From NCBI GenBank assembly GCA_022340185.1, contig JAJDOK010000035.1, positions 1-35,608 on the forward strand: 35,608 bases of DNA, read 5' to 3'. Source of the stretch: Salaquimonas sp. (lineage in GTDB: Bacteria > Pseudomonadota > Alphaproteobacteria > Rhizobiales > Rhizobiaceae). The notes under the pieces were generated by a model that was not told where the DNA came from, did not search any database, and saw nothing but the letters and a program-made list of their open reading frames with translations. This document shows positions 18,507 through 28,465 of the stretch, one piece after another. The position numbers and the translations under genes are program-made. How positions within the stretch are numbered: the first letter of the stretch is position 1; each line of letters begins with the position of its first letter.

Positions 18507-19429
18507 ATGTCACGCTCCCGCGCTTTCGCCCGCTTGATCGAATTCTCGACCATTTCGCGATGCGCCTTGGCCGCTTCCGACCACAAGCGCATGACCAGCC
18601 TGTCGGGCAGCCGCAGGTCGATCGTTTTGACCGCACGTGAGAGGATGGCGTCCTCGCGCTGCAGCCTGGCGAGTTCGGCAAGCCCGGACATCTCGTCATG
18701 TTCGGGCAGCATCACGACCACGTCGTCGCGGGTCTGGAGATTCCAGCGCCGATCGCCGACGCGGATAAAGGCCTTGAACCGGCCGGCCAGTTCCGGAAAG
18801 CGGTTGACCGAGGCGACCATTTCGGCAGCACGCGTCGCGGCTCCCTTGCCGACCACCAGCGGCAGTTCGGCGAAACGGTCGTCATAGGGCCCGATTTCGG
18901 CGCCGCCGCGCGCCACGACATAGAGCGCCTGGCCGTTCTGCCACACGGCGAAAGGCGTACGCTCGGCGATAGTGATGACGAGCTTGTCGGGATAGACCTT
19001 CGAGACGGAGACATCGCGCACCCAGGAAAGGCGGCTCAGATCGTCGCGCGCCTTGTGCGCGTCGAAGGAGAACAGCGAGCGCTCCGTGCCCAGATCGATA
19101 TTGGTCAGGACATCGATGCGCGAGATTTCCTTCGTACCCTTGATATCGATATCGGCGATGCGGAAGCCGAGGATCGCCGTGGCGCGTGCGACCAGTTCGT
19201 CGCCGCGCCCGCCATGGATGACACCGGCAGCCGTGCCGCCGCCGATGACGGCGATCGTGAATGCCGCTGCGATGCGCGGCGACAGCCAGCGGCCATCCTG
19301 GATGAAGCGCATGCTCACCCGGAACGGCCGGCGCAGGAAGCGCGGCAGCACGATTCCGCCCCGGCCGACGGCCGGCTCGGCATTCGACTGGGCGTCGCTT
19401 GCGGCGATATCCGGCGTTACCGGTTGCAC
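18503..19429 (-). CDS. ftsQ: Cell division protein FtsQ
   Basis: Bitopic divisome protein that scaffolds FtsL, FtsB and others in the periplasm. The 308-residue product has a long cytoplasmic N-terminus, one membrane helix (about 52-70, [19 protein letters not shown]) and a periplasmic POTRA domain ([21 protein letters not shown], then [29 protein letters not shown]). The start is GTG at 19429, supported by GGAGG 7 nt upstream. It overlaps the end of ddlB by 13 nt and its stop overlaps ftsA by 4 nt, so the three genes are translationally linked. Sequence conservation in FtsQ is low, but context and the POTRA motif leave little doubt. Confidence 0.95.
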   Translation of the reverse strand: MQPVTPDIAASDAQSNAEPAVGRGGIVLPRFLRRPFRVSMRFIQDGRWLSPRIAAAFTIAVIGGGTAAGVIHGGRGDELVARATAILGFRIADIDIKGTKEISRIDVLTNIDLGTERSLFSFDAHKARDDLSRLSWVRDVSVSKVYPDKLVITIAERTPFAVWQNGQALYVVARGGAEIGPYDDRFAELPLVVGKGAATRAAEMVASVNRFPELAGRFKAFIRVGDRRWNLQTRDDVVVMLPEHDEMSGLAELARLQREDAILSRAVKTIDLRLPDRLVMRLWSEAAKAHREMVENSIKRAKARERDI

Positions 19430-20343
19430 GATGCGTCCTCCACCATCCAGGTCAGCAACTCCTCGAAATCATGGCCGGCATGGGCTGCGATTTCGGGAAC
19501 CAGCGAAGTCGGCGTCATGCCCGGTTGCGTATTGATCTCCAGCCAGGCGAGTTCCCCGGTCCCCATCGGAAAGTCGTCCAGCCGGAAGTCGGAGCGCGAC
19601 ACGCCCCGGCAACCGATCGCAATATGCGCCTTGAGCGTCAGTTTCTGTATTTCTTGGTAAATATTTGGTTTAAGTTTTGCCGGACATTCGTGTTTTGAGC
19701 CGCCCGGACGGTATTTCGCGTCATAATCGTAGAAGCCCGGCCCGGTTGGCACGATCTCGGTCACCCCGAGCGCCACGTCGCCCATCACCGCACAGGTCAG
19801 TTCGCGCCCGGCGACATAATGCTCGACCATGACGATATCGCCATAGGGCCAGTCCATCGAATAGAGTTCCTGGGGCGGTTTCGACATGTCCTCGCGCACG
19901 ATCAGCACGCCGAAGGACGAACCTTCCGCGACCGGCTTGATCACGTAAGGCGGTTCCAACGCATGCTCCTCGGCCGCTTCCAGCCGATGCATGACCCTGG
20001 AATGGGCGACGGGAATGCCCGAAGCCTTGGCGATCTTCTTGGATTTTTCCTTGTCCATGGCGAGCGCGGAAGCGAGCACGCCGGAATGGGTGTAGGGGAT
20101 TTCGAGAAATTCCAGCACGCCCTGGATCGTGCCGTCCTCGCCGAAGGGGCCATGCAGCGCGTTGAAGACGACATCTGGCTTCAGCTTGGAAAGGGTTGCG
20201 GAAATGTTGCGCGTGACATCGACCCGCGTCACGCGGTAGCCGGCCCGTTCCAGCCCGTCGGCGCATGGATTGCCCGATGCCAGCGAGACTTCCCTTTCGG
20301 AAGACCAGCCACCCATCAGAACTGCCACATGCTTACCCGCCAT
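19417..20343 (-). CDS. ddlB: D-alanine--D-alanine ligase
   Basis: ATP-grasp ligase that makes the D-Ala-D-Ala dipeptide used by MurF. The 308-residue protein has [19 protein letters not shown] at the start, [17 protein letters not shown], and [15 protein letters not shown]. The ATP-binding loop is [10 protein letters not shown], and RSDFRLDD and [19 protein letters not shown] hold Mg and substrate residues. I prefer the ATG at 20343 over the GTG at 20349; neither has a strong ribosome binding site. A stretch near 19635-19700 (coding for [18 protein letters not shown]) is markedly AT-rich compared with the rest of the gene, although the protein stays normal. It overlaps ftsQ downstream and follows a 288-nt gap after the MATE gene. 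Confidence 0.97.
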   Translation of the reverse strand: MAGKHVAVLMGGWSSEREVSLASGNPCADGLERAGYRVTRVDVTRNISATLSKLKPDVVFNALHGPFGEDGTIQGVLEFLEIPYTHSGVLASALAMDKEKSKKIAKASGIPVAHSRVMHRLEAAEEHALEPPYVIKPVAEGSSFGVLIVREDMSKPPQELYSMDWPYGDIVMVEHYVAGRELTCAVMGDVALGVTEIVPTGPGFYDYDAKYRPGGSKHECPAKLKPNIYQEIQKLTLKAHIAIGCRGVSRSDFRLDDFPMGTGELAWLEINTQPGMTPTSLVPEIAAHAGHDFEELLTWMVEDASCNR

Positions 20344-20398
20344 ACGCACTCTCTACCGCTTTGGCCGGCGCGTTCCCTTTCCGGAATCCGAATCCGCC

Positions 20399-20436
20399 GG
20401 CGAGCGGGGAAAACCCCGCGCCAAAAAACGCTCGCC
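20399..20436. other. Inverted repeat in the ddlB leader
   Basis: GGCGAGCG (20399-20406) and CGCTCGCC (20429-20436) form a perfect 8-bp stem. An alternative inner stem GCGGGG/CCCCGC with a 4-nt loop uses part of the same bases, so the two folds compete. It lies about 55-95 nt before the ddlB start, so it would be in the leader of any transcript starting after the MATE gene. No T tract follows on either strand; an attenuator or mRNA-stability role is only a possibility. Confidence 0.45.
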
Positions 20437-20631
20437 TGTCCTGTCAACTGAGTACGCCCCGGCTGACCGCCGGTTGTTTTATTACTGCGCGGGCCCTTGC
20501 TTTTGGCCGTCACCCGCGCCGCGGAAGCCTCTTTTCCTGCTACAAACGAAGCAGGCGAAGCAACTGATTTGCCACTCTATCTGAATTGCAGGATTTTCCA
20601 AGTCCCTAAAATCTTAGCGAATCGCTTCAAG

Positions 20632-21999
20632 CTACCGGAATCGCGCGATTTTCCAGACATAGCGTGCCGTCAGCGCGATTGCCGCGAGCAACAATCCCGC
20701 CGCCAGTCCGAGCCACAGCCCGACACCGCCGAAGCCGGCGCGAAAGGCGAGCAGATAGGCAAGCGGCATGCCGACCACCCAATAGCTGAAGACGGCAACC
20801 GCCATCGACACACGCATATCCTTCAAACCACGCAGGAGACCAACAGCCACGGCCTGCATGCCGTCGACGATCTGGAAGGTTGCCGCAACGGCAAGCAGCG
20901 TCGTGCCGATCGCCACCACCTGTGCGCCTTGCGGATTGGCCGGATCGAGAAACAGCCGGATCAGCGGCTTCGGCGTCATCGTCAGCATGACGGCGCTGGC
21001 AAGCCCGATTGCACCGGCAATCCCGTATGTCGCAATCGCGATCCCGCCCAGATTGGCGTGGTCGCGGCGCCCGAGCGCATTGCCGACCCGGATGGTCGCC
21101 GCCGTCGACAGGCCGAGCGGGATCATGAAGATGATCGAGATGATCTGCAGCGAAATGCCGTGCGCGGCGAGTTGCACCGGGCCGATCCAGCCCATCATGA
21201 CGGAAGAGCTGGCGAACAGCCCCACCTCGGCGATGACCGTCAGCGAAATCGGCCAGCCAAGCTGCAGCACCTCGATGAGCGCCTTCATGTCGCCGCGCCA
21301 CAACCGCACATGGACCTCGAACCGCCTGATCGCCGGCACGATGAGCGCATAGGCGCACAGGATAAGGAAACCGAGCGACGCCGACGTCACGGAAGCGATC
21401 CCCGCCCCTTGCAATCCCAGCGCCGGCGCGCCCCAATGGCCGAAGATCAGCGCGTAATTGACCAGGCCGTTGAGTATTGCTGCCAGGATCGTCGCGACCA
21501 GCACGATGCGCGCATGTTCCAGTGCCGCCAGGAAGGAACGGATAACGAAGGTGAACAGCGCGGGAAACAGCGACCACTGCATGACGCGCATGTATTCGCC
21601 CGCCATGGCCGCAATGTCGGCGTCCTGGCCGAGCGCCAGAAGAATGGACTCGCACTGCCACAGCACGAGCATCATCAGCGCCGTATAGCCCGCCGCGATC
21701 CACAGCCCCATGCGCACCGAACGGCGTGCGGCGAGCAGATTGCCGGCGCCATTGGCCTGGGCGACCATCGGCAGGATGGCGAATGCGAAGCCCGAACCCA
21801 GCATCAGCGAAACGAACAGCAATTGTCCGGCCAGTACGCCGGCGGCGAGTTCGCGCGTGCCAAGCCAGCCGATCATCACCGTGTCGGTCGTCTGGATGGC
21901 GAGCTGCGCTATCTGCGCGCCGACCAGCGGCAGGCCGAGCTTCAGTGTTGCTGCGACATGGGCGCGAAGCGACAGGCGTTGAGCCATGGGCACGTTCAT
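20632..21999 (-). CDS. MATE-family multidrug efflux transporter (NorM type)
   Basis: A 455-residue inner-membrane protein with about 12 hydrophobic segments in two homologous halves. The first half has LGLPLVGAQIAQLAIQTTDTVMIGWLG and the second LGWPISLTVIAEVGLFASSSVMMGWIG, the duplicated MATE/NorM signature. It probably exports cationic compounds in exchange for Na+ or H+; the substrate is unknown. The ATG at 21999 has CAGGAG 8 nt upstream. It lies in the dcw cluster, 89 nt after murB and 288 nt before ddlB on the same strand, where E. coli has no transporter. Cotranscription suggests a possible envelope-related role, but insertion of an unrelated gene is equally possible. Confidence 0.92.
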   Translation of the reverse strand: MNVPMAQRLSLRAHVAATLKLGLPLVGAQIAQLAIQTTDTVMIGWLGTRELAAGVLAGQLLFVSLMLGSGFAFAILPMVAQANGAGNLLAARRSVRMGLWIAAGYTALMMLVLWQCESILLALGQDADIAAMAGEYMRVMQWSLFPALFTFVIRSFLAALEHARIVLVATILAAILNGLVNYALIFGHWGAPALGLQGAGIASVTSASLGFLILCAYALIVPAIRRFEVHVRLWRGDMKALIEVLQLGWPISLTVIAEVGLFASSSVMMGWIGPVQLAAHGISLQIISIIFMIPLGLSTAATIRVGNALGRRDHANLGGIAIATYGIAGAIGLASAVMLTMTPKPLIRLFLDPANPQGAQVVAIGTTLLAVAATFQIVDGMQAVAVGLLRGLKDMRVSMAVAVFSYWVVGMPLAYLLAFRAGFGGVGLWLGLAAGLLLAAIALTARYVWKIARFR

Positions 22000-22088
22000 G
22001 CCGGACTCCTGAAAATGACGGCGGTGTTGATGGTGTTACCGCAAGGCCGGCCGGCGCCGTGCATGGCTCGGAAAGGCGGCAGAGACTT

Positions 22089-23105
22089 TTAATCCGTTTG
22101 CGCCTGCCGCTCAACTGCGGCTTTTCGGATTTTAGCACCGAGAAACGGCAACACTTCCCGGCCTTCCTCGAACCGGCCGATCCGCTTGATCTCCCATTCC
22201 AGTTCGATGCCGGAGTGCTCGAGCACCTTCGCGCGCACCGTCTCGCCCAGCATTTCGAGATCGAAGGCCGCAGCGCTGCCGGTATTGATCATGAAATTGC
22301 AGTGCATCTCGCTCATCTGCGCGCCGCCGACCGTGAAACCGCGCATGCCCGCTGCGTCGATCAGCTGCCAGGCGGAATGGCCGTCGGGACTTTTGGTAAC
22401 CGGGTTCTTGAATGTCGAGCCGCCGGTCTTTTCCCTGATCGGCTGTACCGTCTCGCGATGGTGCTGGACCTCGTCCATCGCCTTTTGAATGTCGTCGCAG
22501 TCCCGCTCGACACCCTCGAAAACCGCCGATGTGAAGATCAGGTCGGCCGGTGCGTCGCTATGGCGATAGCTGTAGCCCATCTGCGTATGGGAAAATTTGT
22601 GCCGGTTCCCCGCCCGGTCCACGGCTTCGACCTCGACGACGCGGTTCGTCGTCTCCGCGCCGTTCGCCCCGGCATTCATCCTGAGCGCCCCGCCAATGCC
22701 GCCCGGAATGCCGTGATAGAATTCGAAGCCGCCCATCGCGGCATGGAATGCGAATGCAGCCACCTGCTTGTCGAGCGCAGCCGCCCCTGCACGGAGGCGG
22801 ACTTCGCTCAATTGCTCGATTTGCCCGAACCCCTTGGCCGAAAGTCGGATCACCACACCCTCGATGCCGCCGTCGCGCACCAGTAGGTTGGAGCCGACGC
22901 CGACCACCGTCACCGGCACATCGCTTGGCAGTACGCGCATGAAAGTCGCCAGATCGTCCACATCCGCCGGCTGGAACAGGAGATCCGCCGGCCCGCCGAC
23001 CTGGAACCAGGTCAGCTTCGCCATGGAAGCATCCGGCGCCAGCCGCCCGCGAATATCGCCAAGCCCCGGCTTCAGCCGTTCTAGGAGGTCGGTTCCGGCG
23101 GTCAT
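22089..23105 (-). CDS. murB: UDP-N-acetylenolpyruvoylglucosamine reductase
   Basis: FAD enzyme that reduces UDP-GlcNAc-enolpyruvate to UDP-MurNAc. The 338-residue protein has [29 protein letters not shown] (FAD binding), [24 protein letters not shown] and the catalytic-Ser region [30 protein letters not shown] follows. The short insertion pattern resembles type II MurB, which lacks the extra Tyr loop of the E. coli enzyme. The ATG at 23105 shares its A with the murC stop (TAATG), a strong sign of translational coupling, so longer upstream starts are not favoured. Confidence 0.97.
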   Translation of the reverse strand: MTAGTDLLERLKPGLGDIRGRLAPDASMAKLTWFQVGGPADLLFQPADVDDLATFMRVLPSDVPVTVVGVGSNLLVRDGGIEGVVIRLSAKGFGQIEQLSEVRLRAGAAALDKQVAAFAFHAAMGGFEFYHGIPGGIGGALRMNAGANGAETTNRVVEVEAVDRAGNRHKFSHTQMGYSYRHSDAPADLIFTSAVFEGVERDCDDIQKAMDEVQHHRETVQPIREKTGGSTFKNPVTKSPDGHSAWQLIDAAGMRGFTVGGAQMSEMHCNFMINTGSAAAFDLEMLGETVRAKVLEHSGIELEWEIKRIGRFEEGREVLPFLGAKIRKAAVERQAQTD

Positions 23106-24520
23106 TACAGGGCCATCAGTTCCTTCGGCAGCGCATAGGCCCACCCCGTGATGTTGCCGGCGCCAAGGAAGACGACGTAGTCGCCGGGCTTGGCCTCCTT
23201 GCTCACGATGGGCGCGATGTTCGCCGGTCCGGCGAGCAGCCGCGCATCGCGATGGCCGGCCGATTTGACGCCGGTCACCAGATGCCCTGCGTCGGCGCCT
23301 TCGATCGGTTGTTCGCCGGCCGGATAGACCGGCGCGACCAGCACGGTGTCGGCATCGTTGAAGCAGGAACAGAAATCGTCGAACAAATCGCGCAGCCGCG
23401 TGAAGCGATGCGGCTGCATGATCGCGATCACCTTGCCCTTCGCCGCCTCGCGCGCGGCCTTCAATACGGCGCGGATTTCCACCGGGTGATGGCCGTAATC
23501 GTCGAAGATCTCGACGCCGTTCCAGCTTCCCGTATGGGTGAAGCGTCGTCGCACCCCACCGAAGGAAGATAGCCCCTTGCGCACATCATCGGCCGAAATG
23601 CCCAGTTCCAGCGCCACCGCGATCGCCGCTGTCGCGTTCGACACGTTGTGCAGGCCCGGCATCGGCAGCACCAGATCGTCGATCCGCGTCACCTCGCCGC
23701 TCTTGCGTCCCCCGATACCGCGATTACGCCATTCAACCGAAAAATGGCTGTTGGCACCCTGCGTCGTCACATCGAAGAAGCGCACATCGGCCTGCCGGTT
23801 GGCGCCATAGGTGATGACCCGCCGGTCGGTGATGCGCTTGACCAGCGACTGCACCTCCGGGTGGTCGAGGCACATCACGCCGAAGCCGTAGAACGGCACG
23901 TTCTCGACGAACTGCATGAACGCCTCGCGCACCTTTTCGAACGTGCCGTAATGGTCGAGATGTTCCGGATCGATATTGGTCACCACCGCGATATCGGCCG
24001 GCAGTTTCAGGAAGGTGCCGTCCGATTCGTCGGCCTCGACCACCATCCAGTCGCCCTCGCCCATGCGCGCATTGGTGCCATAGGCATTGATGATGCCGCC
24101 ATTGATCACCGTCGGATCGAGCCCGCCGGCTTCCAGCAGCGTGCCGACCATCGAGGTCGTCGTCGTCTTGCCATGCGTGCCGCCGATGGCGATAGCCTGG
24201 CCGAAGCGCATCAGTTCGGCCAGCATCTCGGCGCGGCGCACCATCGGCAGGCCGCGTTCGCGCGCCGCGATGCGCTCGGGATTGTCCGCCTTGATTGCGG
24301 AAGAGGCGACCACCACTTCCGCCTCGCCCAGGTTTTCAGCCCGGTGGCCGATGAATACCTCGATGCCTTTCGCCCTGAGGCGTTCGACATTGGCGCTTTC
24401 GTTCTGGTCGGAGCCCTGCACCTTGTAACCGAGATTGTGCAGCACCTCGGCGATGCCGCTCATGCCGATGCCGCCGATCCCGACGAAATGCACGAGACCG
24501 ATCGTTTCAGGCATTTTCAT
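23105..24520 (-). CDS. murC: UDP-N-acetylmuramate--L-alanine ligase
   Basis: First Mur ligase, which adds L-Ala to UDP-MurNAc with ATP in the cytoplasm. The 471-residue protein opens with a Rossmann-like UDP-binding domain ([28 protein letters not shown]). The ATP loop is [12 protein letters not shown] (about 112-123), followed by EADESDGTF and [11 protein letters not shown]. The C-terminal domain has RRFTHTG and [14 protein letters not shown] with [14 protein letters not shown]. The ATG at 24520 overlaps the murG stop by 4 nt (ATGA), and the last base of its stop is the first base of the murB ATG, so murG-murC-murB form one coupled unit. Confidence 0.98.
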   Translation of the reverse strand: MKMPETIGLVHFVGIGGIGMSGIAEVLHNLGYKVQGSDQNESANVERLRAKGIEVFIGHRAENLGEAEVVVASSAIKADNPERIAARERGLPMVRRAEMLAELMRFGQAIAIGGTHGKTTTTSMVGTLLEAGGLDPTVINGGIINAYGTNARMGEGDWMVVEADESDGTFLKLPADIAVVTNIDPEHLDHYGTFEKVREAFMQFVENVPFYGFGVMCLDHPEVQSLVKRITDRRVITYGANRQADVRFFDVTTQGANSHFSVEWRNRGIGGRKSGEVTRIDDLVLPMPGLHNVSNATAAIAVALELGISADDVRKGLSSFGGVRRRFTHTGSWNGVEIFDDYGHHPVEIRAVLKAAREAAKGKVIAIMQPHRFTRLRDLFDDFCSCFNDADTVLVAPVYPAGEQPIEGADAGHLVTGVKSAGHRDARLLAGPANIAPIVSKEAKPGDYVVFLGAGNITGWAYALPKELMAL

Positions 24521-25677
24521 GCTGGCATTCCCTTGAAGTCTTCTGTCTTGCCGCCACCCGCGGCGTGTTCGACGCAATCGGCAAGCCGCGCGGCCGCGTC
24601 GGGTTTGCCGCTTCTTTTCGCCTTTTCCGCGGCAAGTGCAAGCCCGGCGGGGTCGCGCACGGCTTCCCCGATGATCTGCGTCAGCCTTTCGGGCGTGAGA
24701 TCCTTCTGCGCCTCGATGCGCGCACCGCCCGCTTGCGCCATGGCCTGCGCGTTCATCGCCTGGTCGTGGTCTAGCGCGTAGGGATACGGCACCAGGATCG
24801 CCGGACGCCCGACAACCGCCAGTTCCGACACGGTGGAAGCGCCGGCCCGGCAGATCACCAGATGCGCCTTTATCAGCCGTTCCGCCATGTCGGTGAAGAA
24901 CGGCGCGACTTCCGCCTTGACACCCATCTCGCGATAAGCGGTTTTGACGTTTGCCTCGTCGTCCATCCGCGCCTGCTGGACAATGCGCAGCTTCGAGCGG
25001 ATTTCCGGCGCGAGCAGCTTTACCGCGGCCGGCACCGCCTCGCCGAAATATTGCGCGCCCTGGCTGCCACCGAAGACCAGCAGGTCGAAAGGTCCGTCCG
25101 CCTTGCGAATCGGATAGGGCTTGCCTGCCGCTTGCAGAATGGCAGGGCGAACCGGGTTTCCGGTGATGATTGCCTTGCCCAGCTCCCCACCGGGCCCTGC
25201 CGCGGCAAAACCCATCGCCACCATGTTCACGCGCGGCGCAAGCCATTTATTCGCTCTTCCCATCACCGCATTGGAATCATGGATTAGCGTCGCCACCCCC
25301 ATGCGGATGGCGGCGAACAGCGGCGGCACGGTCGGATAGCCGCCGAAGCCGGCCACGGCGATCGGCCTCAAACGGCCAATCAGCCGCCGCGCGTCGAGAT
25401 AGCCCGAGAAAAGCTTCAGCGCGGCATTCACCAATGCAAACGGGTTCCTCCCCGCAAACGTCGCCGACGGCAGGATGTGGATGTCGCCTGCGGGGAAATC
25501 GCCGGCCCACTGTTTCGCGCGCTCGTCGGTCGCCAGATGCACAACGTAGCCGCGCGCGACCAGTTCATGCGCCAGCGCCTCGGCCGGGAACAGATGCCCG
25601 CCCGTCCCGCCGGCCGCCAGCAGTACCGTGCCTCTGGAATTCGGGCCCTTGCCGTATCTTCCCGATGGTTTCGCCAA
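24517..25677 (-). CDS. murG: Lipid II synthase MurG (GlcNAc transferase)
   Basis: Peripheral inner-membrane GT28 glycosyltransferase that adds GlcNAc to lipid I to make lipid II. The 386-residue product carries [18 protein letters not shown] near the N-terminus, [26 protein letters not shown] and the donor-site motif [35 protein letters not shown]. No ATG or GTG lies in a suitable place: the frame's only usable start after the ftsW stop is TTG at 25677, with AGGCGGG just upstream. The N-terminus is therefore about 18 residues before the conserved core. The gene begins 20 nt after ftsW and overlaps murC by 4 nt. Confidence 0.96.
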   Translation of the reverse strand: MAKPSGRYGKGPNSRGTVLLAAGGTGGHLFPAEALAHELVARGYVVHLATDERAKQWAGDFPAGDIHILPSATFAGRNPFALVNAALKLFSGYLDARRLIGRLRPIAVAGFGGYPTVPPLFAAIRMGVATLIHDSNAVMGRANKWLAPRVNMVAMGFAAAGPGGELGKAIITGNPVRPAILQAAGKPYPIRKADGPFDLLVFGGSQGAQYFGEAVPAAVKLLAPEIRSKLRIVQQARMDDEANVKTAYREMGVKAEVAPFFTDMAERLIKAHLVICRAGASTVSELAVVGRPAILVPYPYALDHDQAMNAQAMAQAGGARIEAQKDLTPERLTQIIGEAVRDPAGLALAAEKAKRSGKPDAAARLADCVEHAAGGGKTEDFKGMPA

Positions 25678-25697
25678 TCCCGCCTGCCAGTCGGTGC

Positions 25698-26852
25698 CTA
25701 TTCGCCGGGCACATAGGCCCGCATCGAGAACCCGTAGGGCAACGTGCCGAGCGATTCCGGCCGCCGCCGCGTCAGCGCCATCAGATAGCCCATGCAGATA
25801 CCCATGGAAATGAGCGACGAGCCGCCATAGGAGATGAAGGGCAGTGTCATGCCCTTGGCCGGCATCAATTGCAGATTGACCATCAGATTGATCATCGACT
25901 GGATGGCGAACAGCGCCACCAGCCCGGCGGACGCCAGCCTGATATAGGGGTCGCGCTCCTTCAGCGCATGGTTCAGACCCCGGATCACGATAAAGGCGAA
26001 TAGCGCCACCAGCAGCATGCAGGCGATGATGCCGAATTCCTCCGCCGCGACAGCGAAGGGAAAGTCGGCATGGCTGTCGGGGATGATGCGCTTGACCGTC
26101 CCCTCGCCCGGTCCCTGGCCGAGCCAGCCGCCTGAAATGATCGCTTCGCGCCCGGCTTCGACCTGGAAATTGTCGCCCTCGCCGGTGACGAAACGGTCGA
26201 TGCGCCCCGCCACATGCGGAAAGAACATGTAGGCAGCACCCAGCCCGCCAACCGCGAGCGCGCCGAGCCCGCCAATCCACAGCCACGGCATGCCGGCGAG
26301 GAAGAACAGCGCGCCCCAGACGATGGCGATCAGCATGGTCTGGCCGAAATCGGGCTGCGCCAGCAGCAAGGCAGCAACGATCCCGAACAGGATGATGGCG
26401 AACAGATTGCCCGGGATGTCAGGCCGGCGCGAATTCTCCGCGAACAGCCAGGCGGTGATGACGACGAAGGCCGGCTTCATGAATTCCGACGGCTGCAGCG
26501 AGAAGCCGAGGATCGAAATCCAGCGCCGCGATCCCTTCACCTCGGCGCCGAAGAACAGGGTCGCGATCATCAGCATGATCGAGATGCCGAAAAGAATCAG
26601 CGCACTGCGCCGCACCTGCTTCGGCGTCAACAGCGAGGTGCCGAGAAAGGCGATGAGAGCCGGCACCAGGAAGGCGGCATGCCGCTTGACGAAATGAAAG
26701 CTGTCCAGCCCGATGCGCTCGGCGACCGATGGGCTCGCGGCGAAGGAAAGCAGCATGCCGCACAGCATCAGGAACAGGATCGCGGCGAGCAGCAGCTTGT
26801 CGATCGAGCGCCACCATTCCGCCAGCCAGGAAGTATCCGCTCTGCTGATCAT
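25698..26852 (-). CDS. ftsW: Septal SEDS glycosyltransferase FtsW
   Basis: Polytopic SEDS protein that polymerises septal peptidoglycan with its partner FtsI. The 384-residue product has about ten membrane segments and the family motifs: KGSRRWISILGFSLQPSEFMKPAFV, LLAQPDFGQTMLI, VEAGREAIISGGWLGQGPGEG (the large periplasmic loop with the conserved Asp region PDSHADFPFAVAAEEFG), and LMPAKGMTLPFISYGGSSL. The ATG at 26852 has AGGAG 9 nt upstream. It is separated from murD by 184 nt containing a palindromic repeat and from murG by 20 nt. Confidence 0.97.
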   Translation of the reverse strand: MISRADTSWLAEWWRSIDKLLLAAILFLMLCGMLLSFAASPSVAERIGLDSFHFVKRHAAFLVPALIAFLGTSLLTPKQVRRSALILFGISIMLMIATLFFGAEVKGSRRWISILGFSLQPSEFMKPAFVVITAWLFAENSRRPDIPGNLFAIILFGIVAALLLAQPDFGQTMLIAIVWGALFFLAGMPWLWIGGLGALAVGGLGAAYMFFPHVAGRIDRFVTGEGDNFQVEAGREAIISGGWLGQGPGEGTVKRIIPDSHADFPFAVAAEEFGIIACMLLVALFAFIVIRGLNHALKERDPYIRLASAGLVALFAIQSMINLMVNLQLMPAKGMTLPFISYGGSSLISMGICMGYLMALTRRRPESLGTLPYGFSMRAYVPGE

Positions 26853-26916
26853 CGCATGGTTCTCCTGCTATTTCCGGATTGGCCTCCCGTTTGAGGCGAG
26901 GCGAGTGAAGCTTCAC

Positions 26917-27016
26917 ACCCGCCCTCGTCCTTCGAGGCTATCGATTGGCGCACGCTCTTCTCACCCTCATCCTGAGGTGCGGAGCGAAGCGTAGCCCCGA
27001 AGGGCGAGGGTGAGAG
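26917..27016. repeat. Rhizobial-type palindromic intergenic repeat between murD and ftsW
   Basis: TCTCACCCTC (26959-26968) pairs perfectly with GAGGGTGAGA (27006-27015). The segment between contains CATCCTGAGGTGCGGAGCG and CCCCGAAGGG. This matches the remembered pattern of a palindromic element common between genes in Rhizobiales (CCCTCATCCTGAGG ... CCTCGAAGGATGAGGG). A partial second copy, CCCTCGTCCTTCGAGGCT, lies at 26922-26939. In the mur transcript it would fold into a long hairpin. The family assignment is from memory and needs a genome-wide count. Confidence 0.6.
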
Positions 27017-27036
27017 GCGGATATATCCGAAAGTCA

Positions 27037-28461
27037 TCACATCGCCTCCATCGCCGGCTGCACGTCGCCGAGCGCAGCGACCGCGGCACGGAAGGCATCG
27101 CCACGTTTCTCGAAATTGGCAAACTGGTCGAAGCTGGCGCAGGCGGGTGACAACAGCACCACCGGCCCCTCCCCCTCCTCGTCGTGATCGTCCCTGGCCG
27201 CATCGCGTGCGGCGTGTTCGACGGCGGCCGCGATCGTTCCAGAAATCTCGTAGGGCACGAGATCGCCCAGCGTCGCGGCGAAATGGGGGGCGGCTTCGCC
27301 GATCAGATAGGCCTTGGCGATCTTCGGGAAGAATTTGGCGAGCGGCGCAATGCCGCCTTCCTTGGCGAGCCCGCCGGCGATCCAGTAGATGCGCTCGAAA
27401 CTTGAAAGCGCCATCGCCGCGGCGTCCGCATTGGTCGCCTTGGAATCGTTGACGAACGCCACCCTGCCGGCATGGCCGACCGGCTCCATGCGATGCGCCA
27501 GGCCCGGAAAACTGTCGAAACCCGCCTGGATTTCGCCCATCGTCAGGCCGAGCGCGTTGCAGGCAGCGAAGGCTGCGGCCGCATTCTGCGCGTTATGCAC
27601 GCCTCGCAACGCCCTGGCGCCCGAAAGATCGGCAACCGTCTCGACGGACTTGCCCATCTTGCCTTTTTGCGCGCGCACCAGTCTGCCGTCGTCGAGATAG
27701 ACACCGTCCTCCAGCTTGCCGGTCGTGGAGATGCGCACGACCTTGTGGCCCTTGGCGGTGAGAAACGCGGCGATGCCAGCCGAATAATGATCGTCCATGC
27801 CGATGACCGCTGTGTCCGAGGACGCCACCAGCCGCTCCTTGATCGCCGCATAGGTGTCCATCGATCCGTGTCGGTCGAGATGGTCGGGTGTCAGATTGAG
27901 CAGCACGCCGACGCTCGGATTGAGCCCCGGCGTCAGATCGATCTGATAGGAGGAGCATTCGACGACATGCACGGTCGTCTGGTCGGGCGGGTCGAGCGAC
28001 AGGATCGCCGTGCCGATATTGCCGCCCATCTGTGCGTTGTGGCCGCAAGACGCCAGCACATGGGAGATCAGCGCCGTCGTGGTCGACTTGCCATTGGTGC
28101 CGGTTATGGCGACGAACCGGCTTTTCGGTGCCAGCGCCCGGCGTTCGCTGCAGAACAACTCGATATCGCCGATCACCGGCACCTGTGCCGCTTTCGCCAG
28201 TTCCACGCTCCAGTGCGGTTTGGGATGGGTCAGCGGCACGCCTGGCGCGAGCACGAGGGCGGCGAAGAAATGAAGGCCGCCTTCGCGGAAATCGCCTATG
28301 GGGATACCCTCGCTCTTCGCCGCGGCGACCTGGTCGGGATTGTCGTCGAAGGCGATGAGATCGGCACCGCCCGCCATCAGCGCGCGCGCCGTCGCCAGCC
28401 CCGATCCGCCGAGGCCGAACAGTGCGACGTGCTTGCCCTTGTAGGTCGTAACCGGGATCAA
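27037..28461 (-). CDS. murD: UDP-N-acetylmuramoylalanine--D-glutamate ligase
   Basis: Second Mur ligase, which adds D-Glu to UDP-MurNAc-L-Ala. The 474-residue protein has [22 protein letters not shown] at the N-terminus (UDP site) and ATP loop [23 protein letters not shown] and [14 protein letters not shown] are typical of MurD, with [12 protein letters not shown] and [22 protein letters not shown] in the C-terminal domain. The start is TTG at 28461: this matches the usual rhizobial N-terminus IPVTT-x-x-G and AGGAAA lies immediately upstream. It starts 4 nt after the mraY stop. About 184 nt with a repeat separate it from ftsW. Confidence 0.97.
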   Translation of the reverse strand: MIPVTTYKGKHVALFGLGGSGLATARALMAGGADLIAFDDNPDQVAAAKSEGIPIGDFREGGLHFFAALVLAPGVPLTHPKPHWSVELAKAAQVPVIGDIELFCSERRALAPKSRFVAITGTNGKSTTTALISHVLASCGHNAQMGGNIGTAILSLDPPDQTTVHVVECSSYQIDLTPGLNPSVGVLLNLTPDHLDRHGSMDTYAAIKERLVASSDTAVIGMDDHYSAGIAAFLTAKGHKVVRISTTGKLEDGVYLDDGRLVRAQKGKMGKSVETVADLSGARALRGVHNAQNAAAAFAACNALGLTMGEIQAGFDSFPGLAHRMEPVGHAGRVAFVNDSKATNADAAAMALSSFERIYWIAGGLAKEGGIAPLAKFFPKIAKAYLIGEAAPHFAATLGDLVPYEISGTIAAAVEHAARDAARDDHDEEGEGPVVLLSPACASFDQFANFEKRGDAFRAAVAALGDVQPAMEAM

Positions 28462-28465
28462 TTTC

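Noticed and set aside
20497..22092. Long + strand frame (about 530 codons) opposite the MATE gene
   Set aside because: The translation is almost all Arg, Gln, Asp and His, the usual product of reading hydrophobic codons on the opposite strand.
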